From positions 9,421,001-9,485,000 of the forward strand of contig JAKTNV010000019.1 in assembly GCA_022747635.1 (NCBI GenBank): a DNA stretch of 64,000 nucleotides. Direction: 5' to 3'. A program made the translations under genes and the position numbers. The notes below the pieces were generated by a model, which saw only the letters and a program-made list of their open reading frames with translations, was not told the DNA's origin and did no database searches. Positions 39,901 through 51,240 of the stretch are shown piece after piece. The stretch is from Hetaerina americana. Taxonomy: Eukaryota; Arthropoda; Insecta; Odonata; Calopterygidae. Each line of letters opens with the position of its first letter. Within the stretch, counting starts at the first letter, position 1.

Positions 39901-41198
39901 TAATAAGAAATAACTCAAAGACATAAATTCTAAATATTTTCATTTGATGCTCATCATACTTAACCTGTAGTGTTCCTAAAAATCTATGATTTAGATTATT
40001 CCTTGATTTTGAATCGGTCGGCACTGAATGTTGTGCATGAATGACGCCCTAAGGTGCGTCATATCCATCGCCTGGAAATAAATAAGTACTAAAAGTAATG
40101 CGCGGAACAAAAATCGCTGCAACTCCCGTTAAGAAAGCTTCACCTGGTGGCATGCATAACAATGAACTCTGTTCAATAATGAAACCTCCCATTTACAAAT
40201 GCATACGTAATAAGTATATTGACTAAAATTTGTACTCACATTGACGTAGAAAAATAATATGAGAAAATATTCGAAGTGAATAGCGTGATTAATATCTACG
40301 ATTTCTTTCTAAGCTTTCTAAACATCCTCGGCATCTAATGCACTTCCACTTTTGAAACTCATATCTGTCAAATGCATATAGCAGGTAATCTTTATTTTTG
40401 GTTCTCAATTCCGTAGGAAACTGAAACTGTCGACAGATAAACTAGTGCTCTCACAGTTAGTCGATAGAGAAGAGAAAGCCCAATTACGGTCCGTGAGGCT
40501 GAGTGGCCTTGCAGAATGTTTCGGCGTGAGGATGATCGGAGGCTGGGTCCAATTGCGATTCACACTGCGACGCTTTTGAAGCGCCCGGAGACTCGAATGC
40601 TCATGGACACAGCGCAGGGAAAGCCTTCACCCGCAGCGGCGGTGGAAATGTATTCATCCCAATATCAATGGAATATTTCAGAAGGCGACACGCGCTGGGA
40701 GAAGAGTTTCTGGGGAAAAGGAGTAGGGATCGGAAGTGGCCCCCGGGAAAGTGGGAATGTCGAACAAATACTTTTCGAGTCGTGCAGCAAAGGATCAAGG
40801 CGTGCGAAATGGGATGCCCTACACACTCACCTACCTGGAATTTGGCATGAAGACTCTTTTACATTTCTGAGAGATTATTTTTAGGGTAACCACAATGGTA
40901 AGGCATCATAAATGCCGCATTCTTGAGAGAAAAATCTGCAAATGCATGATATTATTTTTAAAAAACCATTAAAAATATAATCCAGTTCAATAGACGAACG
41001 TTTTCGAAAGTCGATTTCAAGGAAATTATACCATAAATGGGAAAACATCGTACAAAATATTAAATAAATTATCCCGAAGATTTATAAATTCATAAAAACA
41101 AATATTAATATGTTAACATTGTATGTAGTTATTAATATATACATATATATGTATACTATAAATGCATATATATATACACACACACACATATATATATA

Positions 41199-41200
<2 letters not shown>
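39901..41200. other. Anonymous DNA
   Basis: A 122-codon plus-strand frame at 40516-40884 has no recognisable domain, and a 65-codon frame overlaps it on the other strand. I do not support it as a gene. The right end becomes a mixed TA/CA repeat. Confidence 0.35.

Positions 41201-41274
<74 letters not shown>
41201..41274. repeat. (TA)n microsatellite
   Basis: About 74 bases of (TA)n bordering the Penelope-like element on its left. Confidence 0.93.
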
Positions 41275-41276
<2 letters not shown>

Positions 41277-41318
41277 TCGAAATGGAACGCTCTTCGGCGA
41301 CGCACAAATATATAAAAA

Positions 41319-41497
41319 CACGGATGTAGATTTGTAGAATATAGAGACACAAAGAAAGGACACTCACAGTATGTTATTTGACGTTTCGACAGCTCGGCTG
41401 TCGTCTTCAGAATGGCGTTCTCGGGGAGGAGCGGAGAGGATTCGCGGGGGAGAGCTGGGGGAAGGAGAGGTAAGGGACCAATGGGAAATGAACAAGG
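41319..41497 (-). repeat. Penelope terminal repeat (sense copy)
   Basis: The complement of the right terminal repeat. On the minus strand it runs from CCCTTGTTCATTTCCCATTG to CTACATCCGTG and contains the hammerhead-like core at 41380-41410. Confidence 0.85.
41380..41410 (-). ncRNA. Hammerhead-ribozyme-like core in Penelope left repeat
   Basis: Minus strand: CTGAAGA, one extra C, a GACAGC/GCTGTC stem, then GAAACGTC. The catalytic core CTGANGA and GAAA are perfect. ACGT in GAAACGTC is self-complementary, so stem III would need two molecules. The extra base before stem II deviates from the textbook form. It is identical to 43241-43271. Confidence 0.6.
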
Positions 41498-41534
41498 GGG
41501 TGGAGGGGAATATGTAGGCAGCCATATGATGCAT

Positions 41535-43160
41535 TCAGTGGGCTTGGTTCTGCCCGGGGGGTTTGAATGATTGGGCCACCCAGATATGCGCCATCTCGCG
41601 GGTTCTCACCTCTATTATACTAGCAGATTTGGGAAGGATTTCAATCACCGAAACGGAGAAGCAATCGTCAAAAGATTGATTGTGGGAAGCAGCGTGAGTA
41701 GGAATGGGATAATTAAGAAATGCGGGAGATTTGGTGGAATATCGGTGGTTATTCATGCGGAGGGAGAGTGCGGTCGTGCATTCGCCCACGTAGAAGGCAG
41801 GGCAGAAGTTACAGGAGAGGCGATATATAATATTTTTTGAGGTACAGGTGGCGAGTGGTTGGGAGTTGGTACTGAGGGAGGGGGAGGGTCTTAGAAGATG
41901 ACAGCATTTGCAGCGTGGGCGGTTACATGGTGTGGATAGGGGCGGGGGAGAGACGGGGGTGCTCGCAGTTGGTTTTGTGGACTTGAAGATGTCTCGCAAG
42001 TTCGACGGGCGTTTAAACGAAGGGGGACAATGTGGGAGTAAAAGTGATGTGGACTGAGTGTTATTAATAATTGGGAAGAGGTCACGGATTAAATGTTTAA
42101 TTTTGTGTGTTCCAGGGAAGAAAGTGGTGATAAGATTAGGGCATTTTGGGCGGTTTGGTTTGGGGAGGGGAGTGTATTGGGTTGACGGTTTGAGGATTTT
42201 ACTATTTAGTAGTCTTTCAGGGTACGCACATTTTCTGAGAGAGTCATGTATCTGGTCCAAGTATTTCTGTTGGGAGGGGGTGTTGTTGCAGAGACGGAAG
42301 CCACGGATTGAGAGTGAGAATGGGATGGAGCGCTTTGTGTGAGGTGGGTGGCAGCTGTCGAAATGAAGATGTTGTAGCTTATTAGTTGGTTTAATGTGGA
42401 CTGAGGTGTGAAACGTATTGTTTTGGAGGTGAATGTCGATATCTAGGAAAGTGATATTCGAGTCGGATATAGAAGAATTGAACGATACTGAGGAGGAGGA
42501 GTTGAGAGAGGAAATGAAAGACGATAAAGTTTCGCGTCCGTGGGACCAAAGGAGGAAAACATCATCGATGTAGCGGGCCCAGAAGAGTGGTTTGAGGATT
42601 TGTTGTTGCAGAAAGTTGTGTTCTAGTTTACCCATGAAAATATTGGCGTATGTAGGAGCCATACGCGTGCCCATTGCAGGGCCCTTTAATTGTAAATATA
42701 TTTTATCATTGAATTGAAAGGCATTTTTGGTGAGAACGATTTGGCTCAATTCGATGAGGAAATCTGTGGATGGGGTGTGTGGTGTGGATCGTAGGGAGAA
42801 GTAATGTTTCAGGGCTTCTAAGCCTTCTTTGTGGGGAATGGAGGTGTACAGAGATGTGACGTCTATCGTGCCCATGAGAATGATAGTGTTGTGCGGAATT
42901 GGAATAGAGTGTAGACGTTCCAGAAAGTGGCGAGTCTTTGATGTAAGAAGGGAGTGAAATGGCTATTGGTTGAAGGTGATGGTCTATTAATGCGGAGATT
43001 CGTTCAGCGGGTGAGTTGATGCTGGAGAAAATAGGGCGTCCGGGGTTATTCGTTTTGTGGATTTTGGGTAGCAAATAGAAATGGGGGGTGTTAGGATTAG
43101 GAGGTGAAAAAATGGATGTGTCTTTGGGGGAGAGACCTTCTTTGGGTGTTGGACCTTGTT
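41535..43160 (-). pseudogene. Penelope-type reverse transcriptase / GIY-YIG endonuclease, frameshifted
   Basis: Reverse transcriptase that primes at a nick made by its own endonuclease. In order on the minus strand: [20 protein letters not shown] (about 43085-43025), a one-base frameshift near 42938, then a long open frame from 42875. Motif A there is [13 protein letters not shown], motif B is KGPAMGTRMAPTYANIF and motif C is RYIDDVFLLW (the YIDD catalytic pair), followed by NITFLDIDI. About 200 residues of linker come next, then a cysteine-rich CNRPRCKCC segment. The C-terminal GIY-YIG nuclease reads IIYRLSC...AFYVGECTTALSLRMNNHR. The first reverse transcriptase motifs and any N-terminal domain are absent, because coding starts inside the right repeat. 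Apart from truncation and frameshift the catalytic motifs are intact. Confidence 0.9.
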
Positions 43161-43333
43161 CATTTCCTATTGGTCCCTTACCTCTCCTTCCACCACCTCT
43201 CCCCCGAACATCCTCTCCGCTCTTCCCCGAGAACGCCATTCTGAAGACGACAGCCGAGCTGTCGAAACGTCAAATAACATACTGTGAGTGTCCTTTCTTT
43301 GTGTCTCTATATTCTACAAATCTACATCCGTGT
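43153..43333 (+). repeat. Penelope terminal repeat (inverted copy)
   Basis: Matches 41319-41497 on the opposite strand. It lies at the 5' end of the gene and is inverted with respect to it. It ends CTACATCCGTG at the (TA)n tract. Confidence 0.85.
43241..43271 (+). ncRNA. Hammerhead-ribozyme-like core in Penelope right repeat
   Basis: Same core as at 41380-41410, on the plus strand: CTGAAGA at 43241-43247, a GACAGC/GCTGTC stem, GAAACGTC ending at 43271. Two independent copies of the core with no change support real constraint or recent duplication. Confidence 0.6.
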
Positions 43334-43334
43334 T

Positions 43335-43336
<2 letters not shown>

Positions 43337-43394
<58 letters not shown>
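43337..43394. repeat. (TA)n microsatellite
   Basis: About 58 bases of (TA)n with one TTTA interruption. It separates the Penelope-like element from LINE copy E. Confidence 0.92.
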
Positions 43395-43396
<2 letters not shown>

Positions 43397-45552
43397 TTTA
43401 AGATACAGTTGCGAGGACGAGAGCCAAGGAAGGGTTGCCATAGTATTAAATGAAGAGGCAGGAAGAAGCGTAGTCAACATAGAGCAGGTTACGGATAGAT
43501 TACTACTAGTAGAGATAAAAGCAGAACCGACGAACTTGGTTATTATTCAGGTATACATGCCATCGAGTAACCATAAGGAAGAAGAGGTCGATGCGATATA
43601 CGATCAATTAGAGCACATAATCGCGTGTGTTCCTACAGGGAAATATTTGATAGTGATGGGGGATTGGAATGCGACCGTAGGCGAAGGAAGAGATGGTGAT
43701 GAGGTGTGGGACTACGGTTTGGGCACGAGGAATGACCGCGGGGAGAAAGCAGTTGAATTCTGCAGGAGACAGGGGTTAGGCATCACCAACACTTGGTTTA
43801 GACACCACAAAAGACGCAGGTATACATGGAAAATGCCAGGTGACTCAGAAAGGTATCAGCTAGATTAAATCCTGGTTAGACACAGGTTTAGGAACAGTTT
43901 GATGAATTCGCACAGCTTCCCAGGAGCGGATGCGGACTCTGACCACAATTTAGTTGTCATAAAATTTAGCGTCCGTTTCAAAATGATAAGTCAGGGGCGG
44001 CGGGTTATAAAATGGAACGTAGAGGCATTAAATGGATTAAAAAGGAAGGAATACAAACAGGCGGTAGAGGAAATCATGGAGGATGGTAAAGAGCTAAATA
44101 CTATCGAAGAAAAATGGGAAAGTATCAAGAAACGGTCATGGAAAGCCGCAAAAGACACTAGACTAGGCATAGAAAAGGAACAAATCATAGAGGAAGATAG
44201 CTTAGGTCCAGGCATACTCGACGATGAGATAGAAAGATCATTAAAAGAGATGAAATTAAATATGGCACTAAAGTTAGGCAACATTCCTGCAGAACTATTA
44301 ATAGGTTTAGGAAAAAATGGGAGGGGAGGCTACATGGGCTGATTCGTAGTATCTATGAGGAAGGAATTTATGAGGGCCGGAAGACTTTGTGAGATCAGTT
44401 TTAGTTCTTATTCCGAGAAAGCTAAAGGCTCTTGTGAGGACTACAGGACAATAAGTTTGATATCCCACGCAGCTAAAGTTGTTCTCAGGATCATCAATAA
44501 AAGGATAGAGAGTAGGGCAAGTGATTACTCAGGGGATGATCAGTTTGGGTTTAGGAAGGGGAGAGGTACGCGTGATGCCATTGCAGTAATGTGATTGTTA
44601 ATCGAGAGGAATATAGAACACAACCAGGAGGTATTCTCGTGTTTCGTAGATTACGAACAAGCGTTTGATAGAGTGAATTGGAAATAACTAACGAGTATAT
44701 TGAAGAAAATAGGAATAGATTAGATGGATAGGAGGCTAATCCGTAACCTGTACCTCTCTCAGACTGCTCAGGTGCGACTGGGGAACGGAGAGTCCGAATG
44801 GGCAGTTTTAAGAAGAGGTGTAAGGCAGGGTTGCCCATTATCACCGTTGCTGTTCAACCTGTATGCAGAGGGAATGATTAAAGAGGCATGGGAAGAACTG
44901 GAGGTAGGAATGAAAGTGGGCGGGGAATTCGGAAAATCAGTTAGGTTTGCTGATGATCAAGCTTTAGTTTGTTAGTCAGCCAAGGGGTTGCAAGCATCGC
45001 TGAGTGAATTGAAAATTCAGTGCGATAGGTACGGCATTAAAATCAATATTAATAAAACAAAGGTTATACGATTTTCTAGAAAGAAAAAGGCTATGCTTAA
45101 CATTAAAATAGGAGGGCAAAACTATAGCAGGTAGAACAGTTTACGTATCTCGGTAGTGTTTTGGACCAACACGGTCAAAGTAGTAGGGATGTAAGGAGAA
45201 GAATTGCGCTAGGCAAAGAGGCTTTCACAAGGAGGAGGGAGTTGATGACGGGGACGTTGACTTCCCCGTCAAAGAAAAGACTCGTAAAACTTTGATATGG
45301 AGCGTGGCTATGTACGGCGCGGATATGTGGTCATTGAAGCAGGAGGATAGACGTGGGAACGAGGCAAACGAGGAAAGGGAAGGAACATGAAGGGGATGTT
45401 GGACGGAATGAAGGGAGGAAGAAAGTACTCAGAGATAAAGAGGGACCTGATGTAGAGCTGGATATTGCGTTTTGCTAGGAGTCACAAATTATTTAATTAG
45501 TAGCCATGTCCATCCAAAAACCTACCTTAACCGGTATATTATCTAATAATAG
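43395..45552 (+). mobile_element. RTE-like LINE copy E, with internal deletions
   Basis: Starts in the endonuclease (GAGCCAAGGAAGGGTTGCCA), close to the 5' end of copy D, and ends in the shared 3' end (CCTACCTTAACCGGTATATT). The endonuclease part (VVNIEQVTDRLLLVEIKAEP, GDWNATVGEGRDGDEV) is open from 43.4 to 43.87 kb, then broken by a TAA where copy A has TAT (LD*ILVRH). About 430 bp are deleted near 44162, joining KAAKDT to the region before EEDSLGPGIL. Motif A is altered (CFVDYEQAFDRVN with a stop nearby). A second deletion near 45355 removes the end of the coding region. Inactive. Confidence 0.87.
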
Positions 45553-45565
45553 TAATGTGTACTAT

Positions 45566-45617
45566 ATATATATTTATGTATACTTAATATAAATACATAT
45601 ATATGTATATATATTTA

Positions 45618-45679
<62 letters not shown>

Positions 45680-45688
45680 TATATATAT
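45566..45688. repeat. Mixed (TA)n/(CA)n microsatellite
   Basis: Interrupted TA repeat with a CACACA stretch, joining the 3' end of copy E to an inverted LINE 3' end. Confidence 0.85.
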
Positions 45689-45735
45689 TTTTTTTTTCTT
45701 TTTTTAAGGTAATCTACCGGTTAGGGTAGGTAAGT
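45689..45735 (-). mobile_element. Isolated RTE-like LINE 3' terminus
   Basis: A T-run followed by AAGGTAATCTACCGGTTAGG, the exact complement of the last ~30 bases of the LINE. Nothing of the coding region remains. It lies tail to tail with copy E across the microsatellite. It is either an extremely 5'-truncated insertion or the trace of an inversion. Confidence 0.72.
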
Positions 45736-46129
45736 AAAATTTACGTCCTGTCTATCTTTTATTCCTAATCCTCTATATTTTATATATATTATTTTCTCCT
45801 TATTCTTTCAGGTCATAGGCGTTCATTTTACATCTCCAACTATTCCTTTTTATTTATTAATTATTTTTCTGAATAATAATTTAAGTCCTTGAGTACCCCG
45901 GAGCCTAAATCTCTCCTTCTCATTTTGTGCTTGATGTATTACCCGTTCTATTATATGCCACGCTACGATAGTTTCCGTATGTAAAATTTCTTCACAAACC
46001 TAATTGTTTTCATATTTCCTCTCTCCCCAATCTGCTTCGTATCCGACGGGTCCTGAATATTTTTCGTGTATTTTTTCCGGCCGCATAAACTCCGATCTTA
46101 CTTTCATAACGTTTCCCTACGACTCGTCG
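45736..46129. other. Anonymous AT-rich DNA
   Basis: No gene or repeat is identified. Confidence 0.35.
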
Positions 46130-46555
46130 AGTGGATCAAAATTTCTTCAAGGCGCCTCCATAATTCTTCTTAACGTGCTTGTTCCATGGCAGGTTTTCTT
46201 AACAGAGACACCCAAGCACCTAGCTTGTTCCAAACACTTTATTTTTACCTCGCCAACAATGTCCGTTGCGTTTAGTTTTTCCCATATTATTTTCCCAAAA
46301 CACTCATTATTGTTATTTTTTCATATTTGATTCTAAGCTCGATTTTTTGGATCAATCCGAAATAATGTCTAAATCTTGAGGGAATTTCACATGAACTGCC
46401 GATTCAACCCCACTATCAATCATCGTTCCGTCGGATAATGATCCAGTGCTACTATTTACGCGGGAATTTACTAAGTAGATGTCAATTAGGAGGAGTAGGG
46501 GACCTATGACACTCCCTTGAGGCACGCCGAAAGCAACCTAACCTATCTCCTTCCA
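46130..46555 (-). mobile_element. Remnant of a second LINE clade (CR1/L2/Jockey-like reverse transcriptase)
   Basis: The minus strand encodes GVPQGSVIGPLLLLIDIYL (about 46545-46490), a motif B in the style of CR1, L2 or Jockey LINEs and clearly different from the GVRQGCPLSPLL of the RTE-like family. Downstream, YLGV-like and ENLPWNKHVK segments follow after frameshifts, in the order expected for these elements. It is old: several stops and frameshifts, no YxDD box visible and no defined ends. Confidence 0.68.
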
Positions 46556-49237
46556 AGCTCGTGCGATCTACGACTGCTATTTAATCACGATGCAACAGAG
46601 TTCTCAAACCCGGTCGCACCGTGTGGTTCATGACTCCTTCATGTCTCCGTTTAGCTATCAGTGATTCTATTCAGGCTTATTTGTTGTCTAAGAGTATTAT
46701 ATCTATTCGAGAATTTTGCTCACCTTATTTTAGGACGTATTAAATTAGAAGACCTACCTGTATTTGGTAGAGCGTACTCTATAAAACCCAGGCTGGATTC
46801 AGCAGAGCATTGATTAGGCATAAATTTCAAATAAAGGGTTACGACTAATTATAATGTCATAAGTACGAAAATGTTTACAAAAGGTTGGAGAGGGTGGGAG
46901 ACTGGTCTTCTATGTTATATATAAATTAGAATAGGTATAAGATGGATGATGAGTGAGAAATTAGTTTAAAATATAAATATACAATGGTGAATAATTATTT
47001 GGCTGCTATTTTTTATGAGTCAGTTTGTTTTATCTAAAATAAAAATATATTATTAATATCTTCAATGTGTGATTTAAACATCGTGTATCATGGGATTTAC
47101 AATGAAACGCAATGAAAATTTAATCGAATAATATGTAAATATGTATCTTTTATTTATGAAGCACGCGTTTATCCTACGAGATGAGCAAATAATGACGTGA
47201 TGAAGAAGAAAAAATGTTTAATTTTATGTAAAATAAAGTGAGACTTAAACCATTTTGAAATAATTACTTGGCATATGTTTAATCATCAATTTAGTTCCTA
47301 CTTTAAAAGGTAAATTCGCGCACCGTATCCCACTTAAACCTATTCTCATTTTAATCCAGACAAGAACGCTAACTCTCTTTCCCCTTCCAAAATCGTAGAA
47401 ACTGCAATACTTTCGAAATTATATTTCTAATAGTTGTCAATCTTCGGTTTGAAAAGACGAAAAAATCGAGATATTTTAAAATTCAAAATTCCTGATGACT
47501 TTGCAGCCAAACTACTAGTTTAACAACCGAGACCCGTTCATTCCAACTATAAAGATTAATTTTTACTACGTCGTCAACTTTCCGTTAAGTAAGACCTCAG
47601 CAAAAGAATTCCCACGATCCGAAGACCAATCCATCTCTCACTCAGGCCAGCTGCTTTCTCGCCGAAGTCCCAAGTGAAAGTTTTCCTTCACGAACATTCT
47701 ATAACTCAGGCCCTAAATGCAAAAAGCCTTTCAGATTCCTTGTGCGCAATGCGATTTGCATCAATTTTTCCATCCTCTTATCTTCTTCTCAAGAATATAA
47801 AAAGTGTAAGAAAGAAAAGTAGAGGCTCATCATCAACTGCTTGGCCAATCCCATTTCCCACCAAATCCAAGTCATTTCCCTTTTGTCTCTAAAAAGCGCT
47901 CTTAGCAAAGCAATTCTCTCTCTTCTTGCCGAAAACGAGACAACAAAACTTCCCCCCCCCCACCTCCTCTCCAGCGTCGTCCGCACCCCCACCCCCCTTA
48001 TGCCCCCTCTCCTCCTCCCCCCAAACCCGCCCTCTCTCCATGCCATGCGCGCACACACGTCCCTTCACAACTTCTTCCCCGCCCGGGAGAGAGAGGGAAT
48101 TCCGTGGCGTAAAGGTTCATTCCCAACCCCTCCCTCCCTCCGCGAGAGACCCCTAACACAAGCCCCACCCTCCCCCCCTTCTACTAACTCATAACCAACA
48201 GCGTCGCAAAACCCATGGCCAATCCCTTCCTCTCTACATTTCCGAAAATCTTTATTTCTCTGCCCGACCCTCTCTCTTGCGCTACATCTGCTATCTTCAA
48301 GTAACGCCCTCCCACCAAGCACTCCGTCCCCTCGTTTCACCCCTCCCCACTTTCCCGCTTGCCCCCGAGGCAGCCGCCCCTTCCCACCGCACCACAAATG
48401 CCCCCTTCCCCCTTCCTGGAAGGTCCACATGCTTCCATAGAGAGAGAGAAAGAGAGAGAAAAAAATACTCCTTATGTGTAAGCGTAAAAATTTCTCCACT
48501 TCTTCCTCTCCCCTTCCATTTCTATCCTCCTCCCCCACCGAACAAAGTCCTCTTCCCGCCCGCTTCCCTTTTCTCCCTTTTTCGATTCCCTCTTCCCGGC
48601 GTCCTCCCCCACCCCCCCTCCCTCCAACTTCAGCCCCCTCCCCAACCCTCCCTCCCCTCCTTTTAATTTCCCTTCGGACTCCGTTCCGTCCCCGCTGACG
48701 TCTTATCTCCTGCTTCATTATTATCATTCCTCCTCGTGTTCCGTATTCATCTCCTCTCCACTAAAACGCTTAAGTCTTAATTATTTTTGCGGGGAGTGTA
48801 TTTGGTTTGAATAAACGGGCCATCACCCAAGGCATGACGCGTTTTAACGGGCCTCCGCGCGTTATGGCTGGGGGCATATTCATTCGTATTATTACGGTTA
48901 CGGAAACAGAATACAGCCATGAGGTGCTCTCCGTCAAAGCTCCTTAATTAGCCCGGAGCATCAGGAATCCTAGCAATAACCTAGTCTACACCTAATAACC
49001 CGAACACAATTTATGGCAAAAATATATCTCAATCGTTCTATGGAGTTTAGTGTATCGTCCTGAACTAATAATAAATAATATAAATTTACCCTGAAAATTG
49101 TTTGCTTTTCGCTGATAAGATGTAATCATATCTATTCGGTGCGGAATGAGCAAATTAGTTACTTTAAATCGCTTACTTAGTCTAGGTTGAACATATATGT
49201 ATATCTCCTGCTTCAATATCTTAACACTAGCACCATC
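46556..49237. other. Anonymous DNA, C-rich from 47.9 to 48.7 kb
   Basis: 46.6-47.9 kb is AT-rich without genes. 47.93-48.72 kb is strongly C-rich (with a few GAGAGA runs near 48440), giving long proline- and serine-rich frames on one strand and glycine- and arginine-rich ones on the other. I attribute these to composition. No promoter or exon is supported. Confidence 0.4.
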
Positions 49238-49350
49238 TCCATGCTAAAAAGACTTGGTACTTTTCTACAGATTTTAAAATATGTGGAAAAGTACCAAGTC
49301 CTTTTAATATGGATATGAAATACTTCCACGAAGTGAAGCCTGAAACAGTA
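49238..49350 (+). mobile_element. Small foldback FB3, tail related to FB1/FB2
   Basis: Inverted arms at 49238-49269 and 49282-49313 (GACTTGGTACTTTTCTACA on the left, with the complement on the right) with a 12-base loop. The following tail contains ACTTCCACGAAGTGAAGCCTGAAAC-like sequence, similar in layout to the FB2 tail (ATTCCACCATATCACGCCTG then AAAC). No ribozyme core is visible and the target duplication is unclear (only ACTAG at both sides). Confidence 0.5.
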
Positions 49351-49735
49351 GAATATACTAGTACTATGCATAAGATATTAAACAAGGGTAGATATATCAA
49401 TGTTAAGTATTAACACATGAAACTGGCCACATTATTCCTTGAAATGTAGCGCAATTGGCGGTTATCAACACCGACGGAATCCTCCAGATGTTTTTATCAT
49501 TGATAAATGGTTTAACATATTTCTCAACCACCAGAAAATTCGGTTTTGTTAATATTGGTACTTTCAAGTCATAAACTCTGCCACAGGTTATTGGAGATTA
49601 AAACTCATCAACTGATAACCATATTGATGGACATCAATTTGAAATTTGGCGTCCTCATTTCATTGCGTGTCATTCGTCTTTTGGCCAAGTTTGATCCTTC
49701 TCCTGAAGATATTTTTTTCTAAAACTATTACATTA
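49351..49735. other. Anonymous AT-rich DNA
   Basis: No feature is seen between FB3 and the mariner derivative. Confidence 0.4.
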
Positions 49736-49737
49736 TA

Positions 49738-50287
49738 CAGGGTTCGTCCGGAAAATAAGTGTACTGATTTTTTCCCGCCGCTCCAGGCGCGCCCAGCACC
49801 GCTCTGACGGGCTGCGATTGGAGGGGGGTATGTTGGCAGGCGACGCTGAAAAAGGCAGTCGGCTCTGAGATGTGGTGTAGTGAGGAGCTCTGTTAACGCG
49901 AACCTCCACGCTCGACCCACGTCACGGAACGCGATGCCGAAGTTTTTGGAGCAGCGTTATTCCATCAAATTTGCGGTAAAGCTTGGGAAATCGTCTACCG
50001 AAACTGTCGGTATGATTAACCAGGCTTACGGGGAGTCAGCCATGTCCAGAAACATGATCTTTCGGTGGCACAAGATGTTCGTGGAGGGCAGAGAAGACGT
50101 CGACTACGAGTCTTCGAGAGGTTCCCGATGATGCCTTCGCGGGAGCGTTCCAGGAATGGGAACGCCGCTGGAACAAGTGTATCGACTCACAAGGGTCCTA
50201 TTTTGAGGAATATTAGCTTAAGATATGTAAAAGTGTAATAAATTTTTTTTCCTGAGCTCATTGCACTTATTTTCCGGACGAACCCTG
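49738..50287 (+). mobile_element. Mariner derivative, 550 bp, same family as 30626-31540
   Basis: The same ends (CAGGGTTCGTCCGGAAAA and complement), flanked by TA at 49736-49737 and 50288-50289. A larger internal deletion than the 915-bp copy removes nearly all of the gene's middle. Outside the deletion the two copies are almost identical by eye, so both come from a recent common source. Confidence 0.92.
49934..50216 (+). pseudogene. Mariner transposase remnant (both ends kept, core lost)
   Basis: The ATG at 49934 gives MPKFLEQRYSIKFAVKLGKS through RWHKMFVEGRED, then the deletion junction VDYESSRGSR and a stop at 50129-50131. The C-terminal codons to CIDSQGSYFEEY survive in another frame. 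At the junction, GACGACG is present on both sides in the longer copy, so the deletion probably used that 7-base repeat. Confidence 0.85.
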
Positions 50288-50289
50288 TA

Positions 50290-51089
50290 CATAATTATAT
50301 CTTCTTTGAGTATATCTACATCGATATTCTAAAATAATATCAATTTTTCAAAAATGCCTAATTCCGACATTTAAGTGTCCAGAAAATTCTAGACTATAGG
50401 TTACTTTATTGGAAAATATCTGATTCCATTCGCTTGCGTCCCGTTTACGTTTAAATATGATTATTTCTATGAAACATTACCTTGCCTGCACAAATTACAC
50501 AATTTTTTAGTATTCGAATTTTTTTTTCAGCTGAGATGTTATCGATGTAGGGCATCTTATAGTAGCTTACATTTGTATTACACGTGGCTGAATTAAGTCG
50601 CAGAAAACCAATATAGGATGTTGACTATATTAAAATTATGTGTCGTTAGGAATGAAATGCAATAATTTTTATTTAGAAAACAGGGATTTAACACATTAAA
50701 AAATTTTGAAATCATGTTTGCTTAGAACAGTTATTTTCCAAATGTTTCTATCCTTTGTTTTTTATGGGCAGACGAAGAATATCGGCACCTTGTATTGAGT
50801 AACTAAAAATGAAATGCTATATCTCATTTCATGGAGCCAATAAAGAGGTCATTAGCGTAGTCATGACTTCGAGATATGACGGGGTCTGGAAGAATTAGGG
50901 TGACGGAGGTGTGTAGAAGCATGTTTGACGATAAATGAAAATTGCATGCGAAAAATAGCCAACAGCAACCAAAGTTTAGTAGGAGATAGACGAGGGCAGT
51001 GCTCACCTAATTCTCAGCCCAACGGTGGATGAAATTCACAATCAGAGTGGGGAGGGGGGGGAGGAGTTCCTTTCCTTCTTGCCACCTAT
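50290..51089. other. Anonymous AT-rich DNA
   Basis: No gene or repeat is seen. Confidence 0.4.
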
Positions 51090-51240
51090 AGTATGGTTTC
51101 CCAAGACGTTCTGGCTCCCGATAAATCACACAGCTCGGGTGAAGGCGAGGGTGCCCAGAGGTGTCTCCGGGAAATGGACGCGAGCTCTTCGGCCAGTAAT
51201 CCATTGCTCTACCCTCTAGACTAACACACGGACCGCGGAA
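51090..51240 (-). mobile_element. Possible tRNA-derived SINE
   Basis: On the minus strand GTTAGTCTAGAGGGTAGAG resembles a tRNA D-arm/A box, but the B box (GCGTCCATTTCCC) is degraded. Part of the body (complement of AATCACACAGCTCGGGTGAA) resembles 25138-25170. Tentative. Confidence 0.35.

Larger units (their letters stand above)
41275..43336 (-). mobile_element. Penelope-like retroelement with inverted terminal repeats
   Basis: A central minus-strand gene for a GIY-YIG-bearing reverse transcriptase lies between two ~180-bp terminal repeats (41319-41497 and 43153-43333) in opposite orientation. The left repeat is in the sense direction of the gene (3' end), and the right one is inverted. Inverted or partial terminal repeats are known for Penelope-like elements. 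The element is bounded by (TA)n on both sides. The gene is truncated at its 5' end where it meets the right repeat, and has at least one frameshift, so this copy is dead but not very old. Confidence 0.85.

Noticed and set aside
40516..40884. 122-codon plus-strand frame
   Set aside because: No recognisable domain, no supporting splice or promoter signal, and an overlapping minus-strand frame; left as anonymous DNA.
42058..42342. 94-codon plus-strand frame
   Set aside because: Antisense shadow of the Penelope reverse transcriptase gene.
48065..48727. 220-codon minus-strand open frame
   Set aside because: Glycine, arginine and glutamate repeats from G/A-rich DNA, with overlapping frames on the other strand.
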